Below, in pieces: positions 22,900 through 32,989 of a DNA stretch of 64,000 nucleotides. The notes under the pieces were generated by a model. The model had not been told where the DNA came from. It did not search any database and saw only the letters and a list, made by a program, of their open reading frames with translations. The stretch covers positions 744,001-808,000 of the forward strand of contig JAACJO010000010.1 of NCBI GenBank assembly GCA_013368445.1. The letters run 5' to 3'. This stretch comes from Leucocoprinus leucothites. Lineage: Eukaryota > Basidiomycota > Agaricomycetes > Agaricales > Agaricaceae. Within the stretch, counting starts at the first letter, position 1. Each line of letters starts with the position of its first letter. The translations under genes and the position numbers were made by a program.

Positions 22900-23690
22900 G
22901 CACCACCCCTGGATCAATTGGGGCATGTTTTATCCCATTCATCACTAATTAAGATGATCAAGATGTCGGGATCTATGGTGTGTTGGAGGGAGCTATGGAG
23001 TCAGGCAGCAGAGAGCTGGTTTGAAGCATATGAAGCAAGCCACCAAGGTAAGGATTATATTATTGCATTTCTGTAATTGTCATCATTAATGATGACACCA
23101 ACAGCTTCAAGTTCAGCTTTACAGCAGTGAAGCTCACTCAGAAACATATGAATATCACCCTTATCAGGGCATCACATGGACATGAAGTCACAATGAAGAC
23201 ATGCCTGTGAGAAGGCACTCTTGTAAGTGTATTCCTGCACTATGGCTGCCCACATTTCTTTGACAGTTGGCTGTCCAGATACAACCAAAAAAGTAGAGTC
23301 AGGGAGTCATTAGGTGAGCAAGGCATGAGCAAATTTTTTGTTCTTGACCCAACTCTCAACCATCTCAACTGTGACAGCAGGCTGTGTAGGCTGAGTAGGG
23401 ATGGCAGATGCTGTTGTCATGACAGCAGGGGTAGGCTGAGTGCTCATAGGAATGGCAGTCTGCAAGGGTGTGGCAGGAACAGTAGCAGGAGTGGAGGCAG
23501 TGCTCGAAGTGGCAGGGTTTGCAGGAGTAGCATCAGAGGCAGTAGCAGTGGGTTGTGTAGTAGGAGCAGAAGGAGTGGTGCTGGACTGGGATCCAGTAGT
23601 CTGACTAGCAGAAGGTGAAGCTCTGATTACAGGGCAAGGTTCACTACTATTGAAGTGGCCCCACAGATCCTTTCCTTGGACCTCTGTCTA
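22900..23690 (-). pseudogene. Element C gag N-terminal part
   Basis: On the minus strand a serine/threonine/proline/alanine-rich N-terminal stretch (about 23600-23390) is followed by a Copia gag-like core: ESWVKNKKFAHALLT, GQPTVKEMWAAIVQEYTYKS, CPDKGDIHMFLSELH and AELEAVGVIINDDNY. Several TGA and TAG codons break it. This matches the gag domain commonly seen in plant and fungal Copia elements. Confidence 0.65.
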
Positions 23691-23816
23691 GAAATGTATC
23701 GCAAATATCACCCAGTTACTACCAGACACATCCAACTTTGGAACTGCTGAGGACAGCATATTGGTAGTCATTGTAAACTTCAATATAGATAATTCTTTCT
23801 TTAGCAATGCAATGGG

Positions 23817-23831
23817 GCAGGGCCCATAACC
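23817..23831 (-). promoter_or_regulatory. Primer-binding site of element C, initiator tRNA-Met anticodon-arm type
   Basis: Read on the minus strand, the bases next to the 5' LTR are GGTTATGGGCCCTGC. GGGCCCATAACC is the anticodon stem-loop of initiator tRNA-Met. Priming by an internal half of that tRNA is known for Drosophila copia. This differs from the self-priming design of elements A and B. Confidence 0.75.
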
Positions 23832-24151
23832 TGAAAGATGAACAATATATACTACGGAAATGATTAGTATAAGTAATAAGTAAGAAAGACAGGATAACAA
23901 ACTCACTTCAGTCTCTCAACGCGAGAACTGAAGTGTCAGTACATGACAGTACACTACTTATAATACACTAATGAACACAGAGCTTGTTTCATAGACAACA
24001 TGCTCGGGTACATTGATATAACAATGAATAAATGTCAGGAAAAATATATGGTCAGTATGGTGAGACGAAACTTAGATACCATTCATATAATATACCGATA
24101 TTCTGTAGAGGATATGCAGATGAGGCTCGGCAGGGGTTTGCGATTCCAACA
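23832..24151 (-). repeat. 5' LTR of element C
   Basis: 320 bp, TGAAAGATG ... CCAACA on the plus strand. It matches 18255-19241 once the solo LTR there is removed. It is flanked on the right by the target copy CATTA (24152-24156). Confidence 0.95.
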
Positions 24152-24156
24152 CATTA

Positions 24157-25760
24157 TTCACTGGGCTAAACCATCAAAGTTATCCCAATGGACAATTCAA
24201 TGGTCTGCCCTTATCAGTGCCCATAAAGTCAAGATCCACCACATTGCCAGCATCAAAAATATTGTGGCTGATGCACTCTCACACTGACCTGACCATGTCA
24301 CTGAAGAAGAAGAGAAACCACAAGCAGCCATCCCTGTCCATATGTTTGATACATCATCCTTCCCAGCAATGGACATTGATATCCTCAATCCAGAAATCAA
24401 AGAATCACTCCCAACGAAACTCAATGGCTCACCCCACATCAATGAAAAAGGACGCTTCACACTACCTGCCAACAACACCTTCAAGAAGAATTTACTCCAA
24501 AGAGTACATGACGCCCCAGCAGCAGGACACCCTGGTATAACCAAAACCATACACAAATTAGAAGAATATGTCACATGGCCTGGAATGAGAGCTTTTGTCA
24601 AGAACTATGTAAAAGGATGCTTGATCTGTCGACAACACAAGATCAACAGATGGCCTTTCAAGCCCCCACTCCAACCCATTAAAGGACCACACTCCTTGCG
24701 ACCCTTCATGCAAATAGCTATGGATCTCATCACCAATCTGCCAGAAGTCAATGGATTTGATTCTATTTGTCCATAGTGGACCATGGACTCACAAAAGGGA
24801 TAATTATAGTACCAACACGAAAAGAAGCCACTGCAGATCACATCTCTGATCTGTTAATCAAAAATGTCTTCTCACATTTTGGAACCCCAGACAAAATTAT
24901 CTCCAATCGAGACCCTAGATTTGTTGCTAAATCTGTCCAGGCTCTGTTCAAGAAGCTAGGAATAGAACATGTACAATCTACAGCATACCACCCCCAATCT
25001 GATGGTACCACTAAATGCTTCAACCAAGAAATCAAAATGTACCTCTCTGCCTACTGCTCCAAAAACACTCTTGATTGGCCAAAGAAACTACCCCTCATTG
25101 AATTTGCACACAATTCTTGTACCCACTCCAACAGATCACAGACACCCTTTGAATTGATGTATGGTCATCCCCTCAAATCTTTCCCAACTAAACAAGAACC
25201 AACAAACAATCTGGCAACTGAAGACTGCATCGACTGGATAAAGAATATCTGCATCACTGCCCAAGATTTGCATAAGAAAGCAACACAGACTATGACCAAA
25301 TGCATCAAAGGCCCACTGCCCAAACTAGAAGTAGGACAGAAGGTTTGGCTGGATTCATGCAATCTCCCTATTCGAGCACCATCAAGGAAACTATCAATGA
25401 AATGCATAGGACCATTTGAAATCACAAAGAAGCTTGGACCTGTGAACTATGAACTAAAATTACCCAAATCATGGAAAGTTCATCCCTGCTTCCATGTAGG
25501 ACTCCTATGGCCAGTAACTGAGAACGACAAATATGGAAATCATTTTGAGAATCTGCCACCTGATCTCATAGAAGGAGAAGAAGAATGGGAAGTCAAAGTT
25601 ATTGTTTGCCATCACAAAACATATCGTGGAAAGATCAAATATCTGATCCACTGGAAAGGATACCCCAATTCAGAACGGACATGGCAGCCCACAGATACCC
25701 TAAAGAATGCATAGGAGATGCTAGACACATATAAACAGCATCACAAACTTTGTTGAAAAA
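24157..25760 (+). pseudogene. Element A RNase H end, integrase and chromodomain
   Basis: The element A frame resumes after element C with SQWTIQWSALISAHKVKIHH and KNIVADALSH, the end of RNase H. The integrase zinc region (VHDAPAAGHPGITKTIHK and CLICRQHK) and core (MDLITNLPE, ISNRDPRFVAK, YHPQSDGTTKCFNQE) follow. A one-base frame change occurs near 24766. The C-terminus keeps a chromodomain (KIKYLIHWKGYPNSERTWQP, about 25630-25690) and then a TAG. The D of ISDRDPR, present in element B, reads N here, and ERYNQE reads KCFNQE. Both fit C:G to T:A changes. Confidence 0.9.
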
Positions 25761-25769
25761 CCCAGAATC

Positions 25770-27180
25770 ATGCAACACCTCATTCCAAACATCACCCCAG
25801 AACTATACACCTATCAAACCAACATACCTCTTACACCCCTCCACAAATTAGACACCATGTTGAATTCCAATCATTTATCTCCATGCCCTCCATCATATAT
25901 CTGTACTAGACCAGGAACAAGCCATGTCTCTACCCCTCCAGTCACAACTATTGAGATCATTCAGCTCCCTTCCCCAATCTCGGAAGATTCCTCACCAGAA
26001 GAAAGCATCACCAACCCCACTCAAGCCATTTGTACCTTCCAACTCCACAATGCCCCCTTCACTGAAGCTAGGGCCACTCTCCACAAAGATTCACTCAATG
26101 CTGTCCAATTTGACCTATTCAGAGAGGACTGGACTACTCTCTTATTTCTTAAACACACATTGCTCCACTGCTCATATTCCCTCAAGTGCCATGCTGACTC
26201 ACTTTGCTGAACTATCAAATTGCCTGTCATTAGGAAAATCATATCAATGGCTAAACAAGCCCTTCACACTTTCCCAAAGGCTCCAGATCCAAGTGAGCCT
26301 AGCGAGACTTGACAAGGATCTGAACTCCCTGATCTCCAGTACCTGGATGGACCCAATGTTGGAACCAATGGAGTACCCCCTGAACTTCCTAATGTGGCTT
26401 GACCTGACACCCCTCAGGGAGAGAAACAAATTGGAACACCTGATAATGGACTACAATTGCCACAAGCGGAATCTAACCCAGTTCCCACCCTCCAAATTCC
26501 TGAACCAAGAGTTTACTGCCCAATCTGTAGGATCGATGGTCATTTTGTGGACCAATGCAAATGTTACACCTGTAACTATTGTTGACACTCAGCCTCTGGA
26601 TATCTCAGACAATACTGTTTCCTCAACAAAAACTGAGCCTGTACCACCCAGGAGTTTGCACAAGTCCTCCAATGATGAGCCGTCACAAAGTTCCCACAAC
26701 TACATCTCTTCCCACTCACCACATTCATCAATGGAGTCTCTGATTGAGAACGATGATAGCTCAAATCTATCCTTACCTGCAAACATCCATCCCAAGTATT
26801 CAGACCTGGAGACCTCCCCCTATCTTCTTCCTAAGCCTCTCCAACTCAAGAAATCTGCCCAGTCCAACCTGTCCAATGCCAAAGACAAAGGCAAAAAGAA
26901 GTTATCCTCTGTATGGGACTTGACTCAACAGATGCAAGTAGAACATGAGTTCTACCACTGCATTCTCCAGCTCACCTGACTCCTGACACCTGACATTTGT
27001 ATTACAAAACACCTCGCCATCAACCTCATACCCAATGCCACCTCAGACCCTGATGAGTCTCTGATGGAGGCTATGACCATTGGGACACTTATGGAGAAGA
27101 ATATGACAACCCCTATGATGACATCACCTGGGCCAACATCACTAGGGAGCCCTATGGAGACTACTGAAAAGATTTCAAGT
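25770..27180 (+). pseudogene. Third ORF of element A (decayed), with double zinc knuckle
   Basis: Starts with an ATG at 25770 downstream of the chromodomain and stays in one frame (with TGA stops) through 26517-26618. That stretch encodes two zinc knuckles with the same 34-position spacing as in element B (Cys 1, 4, 14, 19, 22, 34; His 9). The second knuckle has a TGA at position 23 and Tyr where B has His, both fitting C to T change. LFREDWTTLLFL upstream resembles FLREQTAVDFL of element B. Other frames in this stretch (such as 25924-26979) are open but lack the knuckles. Confidence 0.7.
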
Positions 27181-27221
27181 AAAGACATTGATGAGGACAT
27201 CAAGTCTTACAAAAGGGATAA

Positions 27222-27917
27222 TGTTATAAATGTCAACCCAATTGACGCCCATTGTGACTTGATCATTCTAGATGCCAACACAGCCATCCAGTCCAAAGTG
27301 GCCCTACTTGATTGGGAAGAATATGTTGGGAGGTTTGATATCGAAGAAGAAAGGTTTGATGTTGATTGGGACAAGTACAACTGGACAGATGTCATCACTA
27401 GGATTAGGAGAAACAGTTTCACTGTTTGATAGGAGTGGACTAACAGATTGATAAACAGACAATGATGGTTTTATGGACATCACATTTGGATTCAAACATT
27501 TGAATATCTAACTATGATAGCTGTTACATCAGTGGACAGATTAGTATTTATCAGTATCATGATTGTGATCCAGGACTTGTAGTTGTAGTTTCATAGTTTG
27601 ATATGCTTCCAGTTAGTTAGTATTTATGGACCTTGTATTAGGAAGATTAAACTTGTGTTTAATCTTTCCTTTGTTTCCCAAACTACTTGTGTTTACTTGC
27701 CTTGCCTTGAATTCACTCATATCATTGTTGTTGTCTCGAACCTCGCACTACCTTAGACTTACCTCAAGTCTTCTTGGCCTTCTCTTACTGTGCTTTCAAG
27801 AATACTCAAGCTCATTAATTGAAGTAGGTTAAAGACCAGTTAGCCACTGTCTTATGTAACCCAATCACATGTTGTGACATGTGATGTTACTAGGCACTCT
27901 GACTGTAAATCTTAACA
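27222..27917 (+). repeat. 3' LTR of element A
   Basis: 696 bp, preceded by the polypurine tract AAAAGGGATAA (27211-27221). In the first 170 bp it often has CA where the 5' LTR has TG. The remaining 520 bp are nearly identical to the 5' LTR. TGCTG follows at 27918-27922. Confidence 0.95.
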
Positions 27918-27922
27918 TGCTG

Positions 27923-28593
27923 GACAAGGTATTGCCATCCATAGACAAGCCTCTACAAGTCTTGTCCATGTGTGCTAGCTCATGATGATGCATGGTATAT
28001 TCAATGGCTACCCACTATGAGTGTCAAAGCAAGATTCTAAGACTGGGTGGTAACTGTGCAAGGCATTTGCACAGTCATCTCTATATATTCTCCTCATTTT
28101 CTGCTCAACCACGGCTAACACACCATGCCAATACTATGGCCTGCTTATTCTACCATTATGTATGTCTACAGGTCTGGAACAGTGAAGGTAATTCAGTTAT
28201 CAACAAATACTTGGAGTTGGGTGCAGGTTGCCCTAGGATGCCCTCCCACAGATGGATAGCATGATCAATGCATGAGGGATATAATCTACCTTCTGCACCA
28301 CTGTGACAATCCAGAGGGGTGTCTACAACTAAGGTTGATAAGTAAGCTACACACAAACCACCAAGTTGTCTCTCCACCCAGAGTGCCTAGATAGCCAGTG
28401 ACCTGCACCTATCCACTATCATGCTTCTTTCCAAGGCATGCCAGTTGCTCCAACTATGTCAAGGAAGAACCATCAGCTCAGCAAATGGTGGCCTTCAGTC
28501 TCCTGACTGTAGAGCCTTCAGCTTAGCAAGTGGTGGCTTCTGACTTCTTCCATGAGGGGCCCTCAGCTCCTGGCTCCAGCCATGTTGAGGAAG
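27923..28593. other. Non-coding stretch right of the retrotransposon nest
   Basis: No credible ORF, RNA gene or repeat boundary seen. Only short open frames without recognisable domains. From about 28440 onward, loose copies of the repeat motif described next appear. Confidence 0.4.
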
Positions 28594-28915
28594 AGCCTTC
28601 AACTCTGTAGAATGAAGAGCCTTCAGCTTGGTGGGAACAGAGAGCCTTCAACTCAATGAGAACAAAGAGCCTTCAGCTCAATGGGAACAAAGAGCCTTTA
28701 GCTTGACAGGAACAAAGAGCCTTCAGCTTGATGGGAATGAAGAACCTTCAGCTTGATGGAAATGAAGAGCCTTCAGCTCAGTGGGAACAAAGAGCCTTCA
28801 GCTCAGTGGGAACAAAGAGCCTTCAGCTCAGTGTGAATAAGGAGCCTTCAGCTCAGCAGAACAGAGAGCCTGCAGCTCAATGGGAATAAAGAGCCTTCTG
28901 CTCAGTAGAGCAAAG
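28594..28915. repeat. Minisatellite, about 13 units of 25 bp
   Basis: A unit close to GAGCCTTCAGCTCAGTGGGA + ACAAA recurs with starts at 28594, 28618, 28643, 28668, 28692, 28717, 28742, 28767, 28792, 28817, 28842, 28866 and 28891, i.e. every 24 or 25 bp. The period is not a multiple of three and no long frame crosses it, so it is unlikely to be coding. Confidence 0.9.
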
Positions 28916-31788
28916 GCCTTCAGCTTGAATAGTGGAGGTTTGAAGCCAATCAAATGAAAAGAGCCTCCAGTCCTATGGCTGCAGGTCTTCGACCTGGGTG
29001 GTAGTTCAGTGACTGAATGATAGTGGTACTCACTAAACACTAGGGGTTCAGCCTGGTGAGCTGGCTGGATAGGCTCAAATTCCTGCTTTAAGGGGAATCC
29101 AGGCTTGTCTGGGGCTCACATGTATTGTTTTGATTTGCACAGAAAGATATTGAGCAGAATACCAGGTGTTATCTATATGGGAACCTGGGAGGGAAAACCC
29201 AGTGTCTTGTTGGTTGGTGGTGGGTGTGACTGGAATGGTGCCAGTAGGGTGTGGCATGTCTTGATGTCATCTGGTAGGCACCTTGTGTTGTGTGTTAGTT
29301 GCTTTGTCTTTGAGGGAATTTGAAGAACCTGTCATGGGTGAGATATCATTGTGGGCTTGGTTTTGAGGCTGCCACAGGCCTGTGCCCCCCAGCTTTTGGG
29401 TGATGCATTTTGTGTGCTAGGCAGACAGGAGATACCAAGCCAGTGCTGTCAGTGCAGAATCTGTGAGGGAGTGTGCTGAGTCTGCACAGTGGCTGAGTTG
29501 ACTGGATGATGGCATGAACTGTGGTGAAAGAAAAGAAAACAATTAGTTAGGTTCAGCAATGATGTTGCACTGATTTGCAAGGTTTTGGTAGGGAAGGAAA
29601 GGTGATAAATTTGAGCTCTGCTTGCCCACTGCTCTGCTGGATGCTGGGTGCCAGCAACTTCTATTGTATGGCACCCTTGCTTAATTGTGGACATCTGCAT
29701 GTGCTTACCAGAACCCTTCTTTATTGGAGTCAGACCATCCCCCATTAACTCCCTTATTATAGGTGGGAAAAAATTAACCTAAGCAACTAAACCTGATCTT
29801 GACAGGGTACCACCACCAACTGTTGCATCCCAAGTCAATGGATCTGGACCCAGTGCCCCTCCAACTGTCACGGTGCAAGTAAACGGGATGAAAACTCCTG
29901 CAGTCAATGGAAGTGATTCTGACAAGGCTGGAGCTAACATAGATCCATCTGAAGGCGAGGCTGCTCAGGTTGTTTGATCTATTGGGGTTAAAGTGTGCTT
30001 ATTATTTTCCTGTATTGCAGATGATATTCACAGTTGGAGTTTAGACTTTTTGACTCATGTTAATGTTAGATTACTCATAATGACAATTGGTTTCTTGATA
30101 ACCACAACACCACAGTGCCGGATGATATCTAGTATTAGCATCTGCTTTACCAATCAATCCAGACCGGGTGGAATTACTCGGGACAAATCATTTTCCTTGC
30201 TCTCAAGCTTCATTGATCATGCACAGGCTCATGTTCTGATACCAACGGGGAGTGTAGCACTCTGATAATTGGGTGCCTCATGCCAAATAAGCGGGCTCAT
30301 GACCATGAATGAATTCAAACTCCTCCACGCAATGATTGGTGTAGAGCACGCATTGATTGCAACACAGCCATATCAGCCGGAGTCCCTGAACCATGATGGG
30401 CCATGCACCACATGTGTCTTTAGCCGCTCAGTTGGGGGCCACTGGTAACCGCAACCACCACTTATTGACGACATGACAGACGCGAGAACTTGAAGTTCAG
30501 TGTCTGGATATATTTTAAATTCACACTATATCATACCTCGCTCCCATCAATGAATATCTTCAATATCTTGTTTGCCGGTCCTCTGGGGTCTCTAGTGAGT
30601 ACATACCTGTGAAGGTGGCAAGTCAGCGACCAACAGTGTCTTACAGTGGTGGAATTCTCCGGGGGCTTTACCGCCCTATTGCCTGCACATCACTAAGCCA
30701 TTTCTTGAGGCAGTCCCCCATTGTGGCGGTCATGATTCAACCTTTGACAAACTCCAGCACCACATAAGGGGCCAAGCAAGTTTCGCAGTAGGGTGAGTTT
30801 GCTCTTGCCATTCTACGCATACCCTCGTAGATCCATCCCGATGGAGATGGAAGGGATATGAGTCACACAGACCGATTCTGCGCACAAGCCCCAGGATGTC
30901 CAGGCAGGATTCTTATTTTCGGGGCCTATTCGGATCAATCCATGGCATGTCTGCATGGTTTATGAGGGTTTATGGTAGTCCCCGAGTCCACACCCTCCAG
31001 ATTTTTGCGTAGTCAAGCCCCTTGCTACCGTGCCGCACCTTTGAATGTAAGGAGTCTCAAAAACGCGTTGAAGCAGGCCCCGAAGAGATCAGAGGGGGGG
31101 AACTACTTAAACTAGATGTCAATAATATGATTCTCCTCCGTCGGACCAAAAATGAGTTCAAGTCGGCAAGTCGCTCTCCCTTTGCAGCCCTCTACAGATA
31201 TTCAATCTCCTCCAATCCAGTACTTCAAGTCACCTGGTACCTCGAAAGGTATAAAGTAACTCCGAGGTAGGTGGCAAAGGATTGGGGTTCTAATATCGAG
31301 AGTCTACACGCTATGATGTTCAAAGTCAAGTATTGTGTTATTCCTTTCAAATCAATTGTGATTTCTAGATAACGGAATAGACATAGGCACTGGGAAGCAT
31401 ACCGCTTTCCTCGTGTGTGAGCCAAAATCCACTCAAGTCGTGCTTGCTTGTTTGATGTGGGAGGAAGAAGAGTTGTCTAAGATAAGTCAGTCCAATCACG
31501 TCAGGGTCCTCATATTAGCATGACGCCGTCCCATCAGTTTTGGTCCTGTTCTGTGGGGTCTCTGCTGAGGGTTATTTTCGGGCCGATTTTAGATCTGGTG
31601 GAACAGTCATAGCCACCCGGCACACACGCCCCACACTGCGCAAATTTGGTTTTCGGAGGTCCCTGGTTAATGGTCCTTAACTGTCGCATCGGGCGTAGCT
31701 TTCGGGGTCCCTGGTTAATGGTTCTCAACTGACACATTATAAGCAACTACATTCACCTTTGATATTGGACTGTCCAGGGCATCATATC
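28916..31788. other. Gene-poor stretch with possible old transposon debris
   Basis: No gene recognised. At 29806-29979 a plus-strand frame reads PPPTVASQVNGSGPSAPP and on to a stop, which may be an exon fragment of unknown origin. At 30229-30244, TGTTCTGATACCAAC is the reverse complement of a TTGGTATCAGAAC primer-site-like motif seen in many Copia elements, so a minus-strand Copia relic is possible. A roughly 40-bp direct repeat (GGTCCCTGGTTAATGGT) occurs twice at about 31658-31720. Confidence 0.4.
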
Positions 31789-32989
31789 ATGTTTACAGAG
31801 TCTTCAAACTTCACAATAACTCATAGCTCCCTGTCCGTCAATCAAATCAATGGTGGTCAGACCGGAGGTGCGCTCATCTTACTACCAGGTGAAGTTGTAG
31901 TCTCTGATGTTCATCTGTTGATTTCTAGGTATCGAGAGTTTATACCATGAAACAATCCACGAGGCCGCATTCGATTCCGACGCTCGCGACCCACCACCCA
32001 GGTGTTTTCCCGGAACCCGAACAAAAGACATTCGGATAGTTGTTTCTTGGGCGTCGCCGTCGAGTGATCAGTCTCCGCCTTTACTCTGGGTCAAAGGCAA
32101 GGGTGGAGCAGGAAAGTCAGCACTTGCTCAGACCTGCATCGAGGAGCTCGAAAACATGGGCATACCCTTTGCTGCATTTTTCTTTTCTCAGGACCGTGGG
32201 TGGAATAACCACCGAAAGTTCATCCTGACCATTGCCTATCAACTCTCTACTCAACTTCCAGAGTACCGGACCCTCCTTGACGCAAAGATTCGTCAAGATA
32301 GGTCGCTTCTCTACCATAAGAGGATGGCCACGCAGTTCAAAGAGTTAATCCTCGACCCATTCAGGGAGCTCGGGAGAACTGGAATAGATATAAGGAGACG
32401 GATTCCAATATTCGTGGATGCTCTGGACGAATGCGACACAATTACTGCACAACACGAGATGGTTCAGCTTGTTGCTTCTGCAACGGAGAAGCTGCCTCAT
32501 ACCTTCTGCTGGGCCTTTTTCAGTCGTCCGGAAACGCACATCGAGGAGGCGTTTTCCCACTGTTATCTCAATCCCCACTATCTCCAGACTATAGCTCTCC
32601 CGAGATTCCAGATTCCAGATATCATCGTGCAGGGAGAAATACTGCCGCTTCACTTAGCCACGGGTCAACGTATTCCACTCGGGATAAATCTGGTAGATAC
32701 ACCGACGAGCATAGAAACAGGCTTACCCCTGGCCTCGGCAACATCAATAGTTGAGTGGGATGGCGTTAATAGGGACGTACATTCTTTGCGATCCAACTCC
32801 ACCCATAACCATCGCCTAAAAGACCCCCCTGCGGACATCCCCGTGCACATCGACTCTGAGGAGAAAACACAAGGGAAAGTGATTGAAGCTTTGGGCGTAA
32901 GACAAACGGCATGCAACCCAGTATGGAGCATGATCGTCTTCGCCTTCTTTCTCGCCTTTTGTGCCTGGCAAGCACAAGCACTTAAATAA
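31789..32989 (+). CDS. NACHT-type P-loop NTPase, short form
   Basis: Two exons, 31789-31867 and 31929-32989 (intron GT...TAG), give 379 residues. The splice is supported by the neighbouring family member at 52954, which has the same exon 1 design and phase. Exon 2 shows FDSDARDPPPRCFPGTR, Walker A (KGKGGAGKSALAQTC, about 32093-32136), AFFFSQDRGWNNHRKF, TIAYQLSTQLPEYR and Walker B (IPIFVDALDECD, about 32404). Such proteins are common in Agaricomycetes and are related to NLR-type signalling NTPases. After ETHIEEAF the sequence no longer follows the family. The C-terminus is short and ends in a hydrophobic stretch (WSMIVFAFFLAFCAW) that could span a membrane. It may be a truncated or degenerating copy. 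Confidence 0.7.

Larger units (their letters stand above)
18201..24151 (-). mobile_element. Element C: Ty1/Copia retrotransposon on the minus strand
   Basis: Copia element inserted in the RNase H of element A, with a perfect 5-bp target duplication CATTA (18196-18200 and 24152-24156). The right end, 23832-24151 (320 bp), is its 5' LTR. The left end is its 3' LTR, which is interrupted by a solo LTR and carries 54 extra bases at its edge. Gag, protease, integrase, reverse transcriptase and RNase H are read on the minus strand from right to left. Stops and frameshifts are present. The polypurine tract (GAGGGGGAG on the minus strand) lies just inside the left LTR at about 19242-19252. Confidence 0.95.
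4257..27917 (+). mobile_element. Element A: old Ty3/Gypsy chromovirus, split by two later insertions
   Basis: A pair of 696-bp LTRs (4257-4952 and 27222-27917) encloses gag, protease, reverse transcriptase, RNase H, integrase, chromodomain and a third ORF. The order is that of a chromodomain-bearing Gypsy element. Flanks TACTG and TGCTG differ by one transition and are read as a decayed 5-bp target duplication. Element B is inserted at 7192 and element C at 18200. With both removed, the element is about 8.8 kb. The coding regions carry many TGA stops, several of them where the related element B has CGA. Confidence 0.9.

Noticed and set aside
22810..23618. Plus-strand open frames in element C (serine/arginine-rich and others)
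   Set aside because: They are antisense to the low-complexity gag and zinc-knuckle region and have no features of their own.
25924..26979. 351-codon open frame in element A
   Set aside because: The zinc-knuckle text conserved with element B is in a different frame, which has a proper ATG at 25770.
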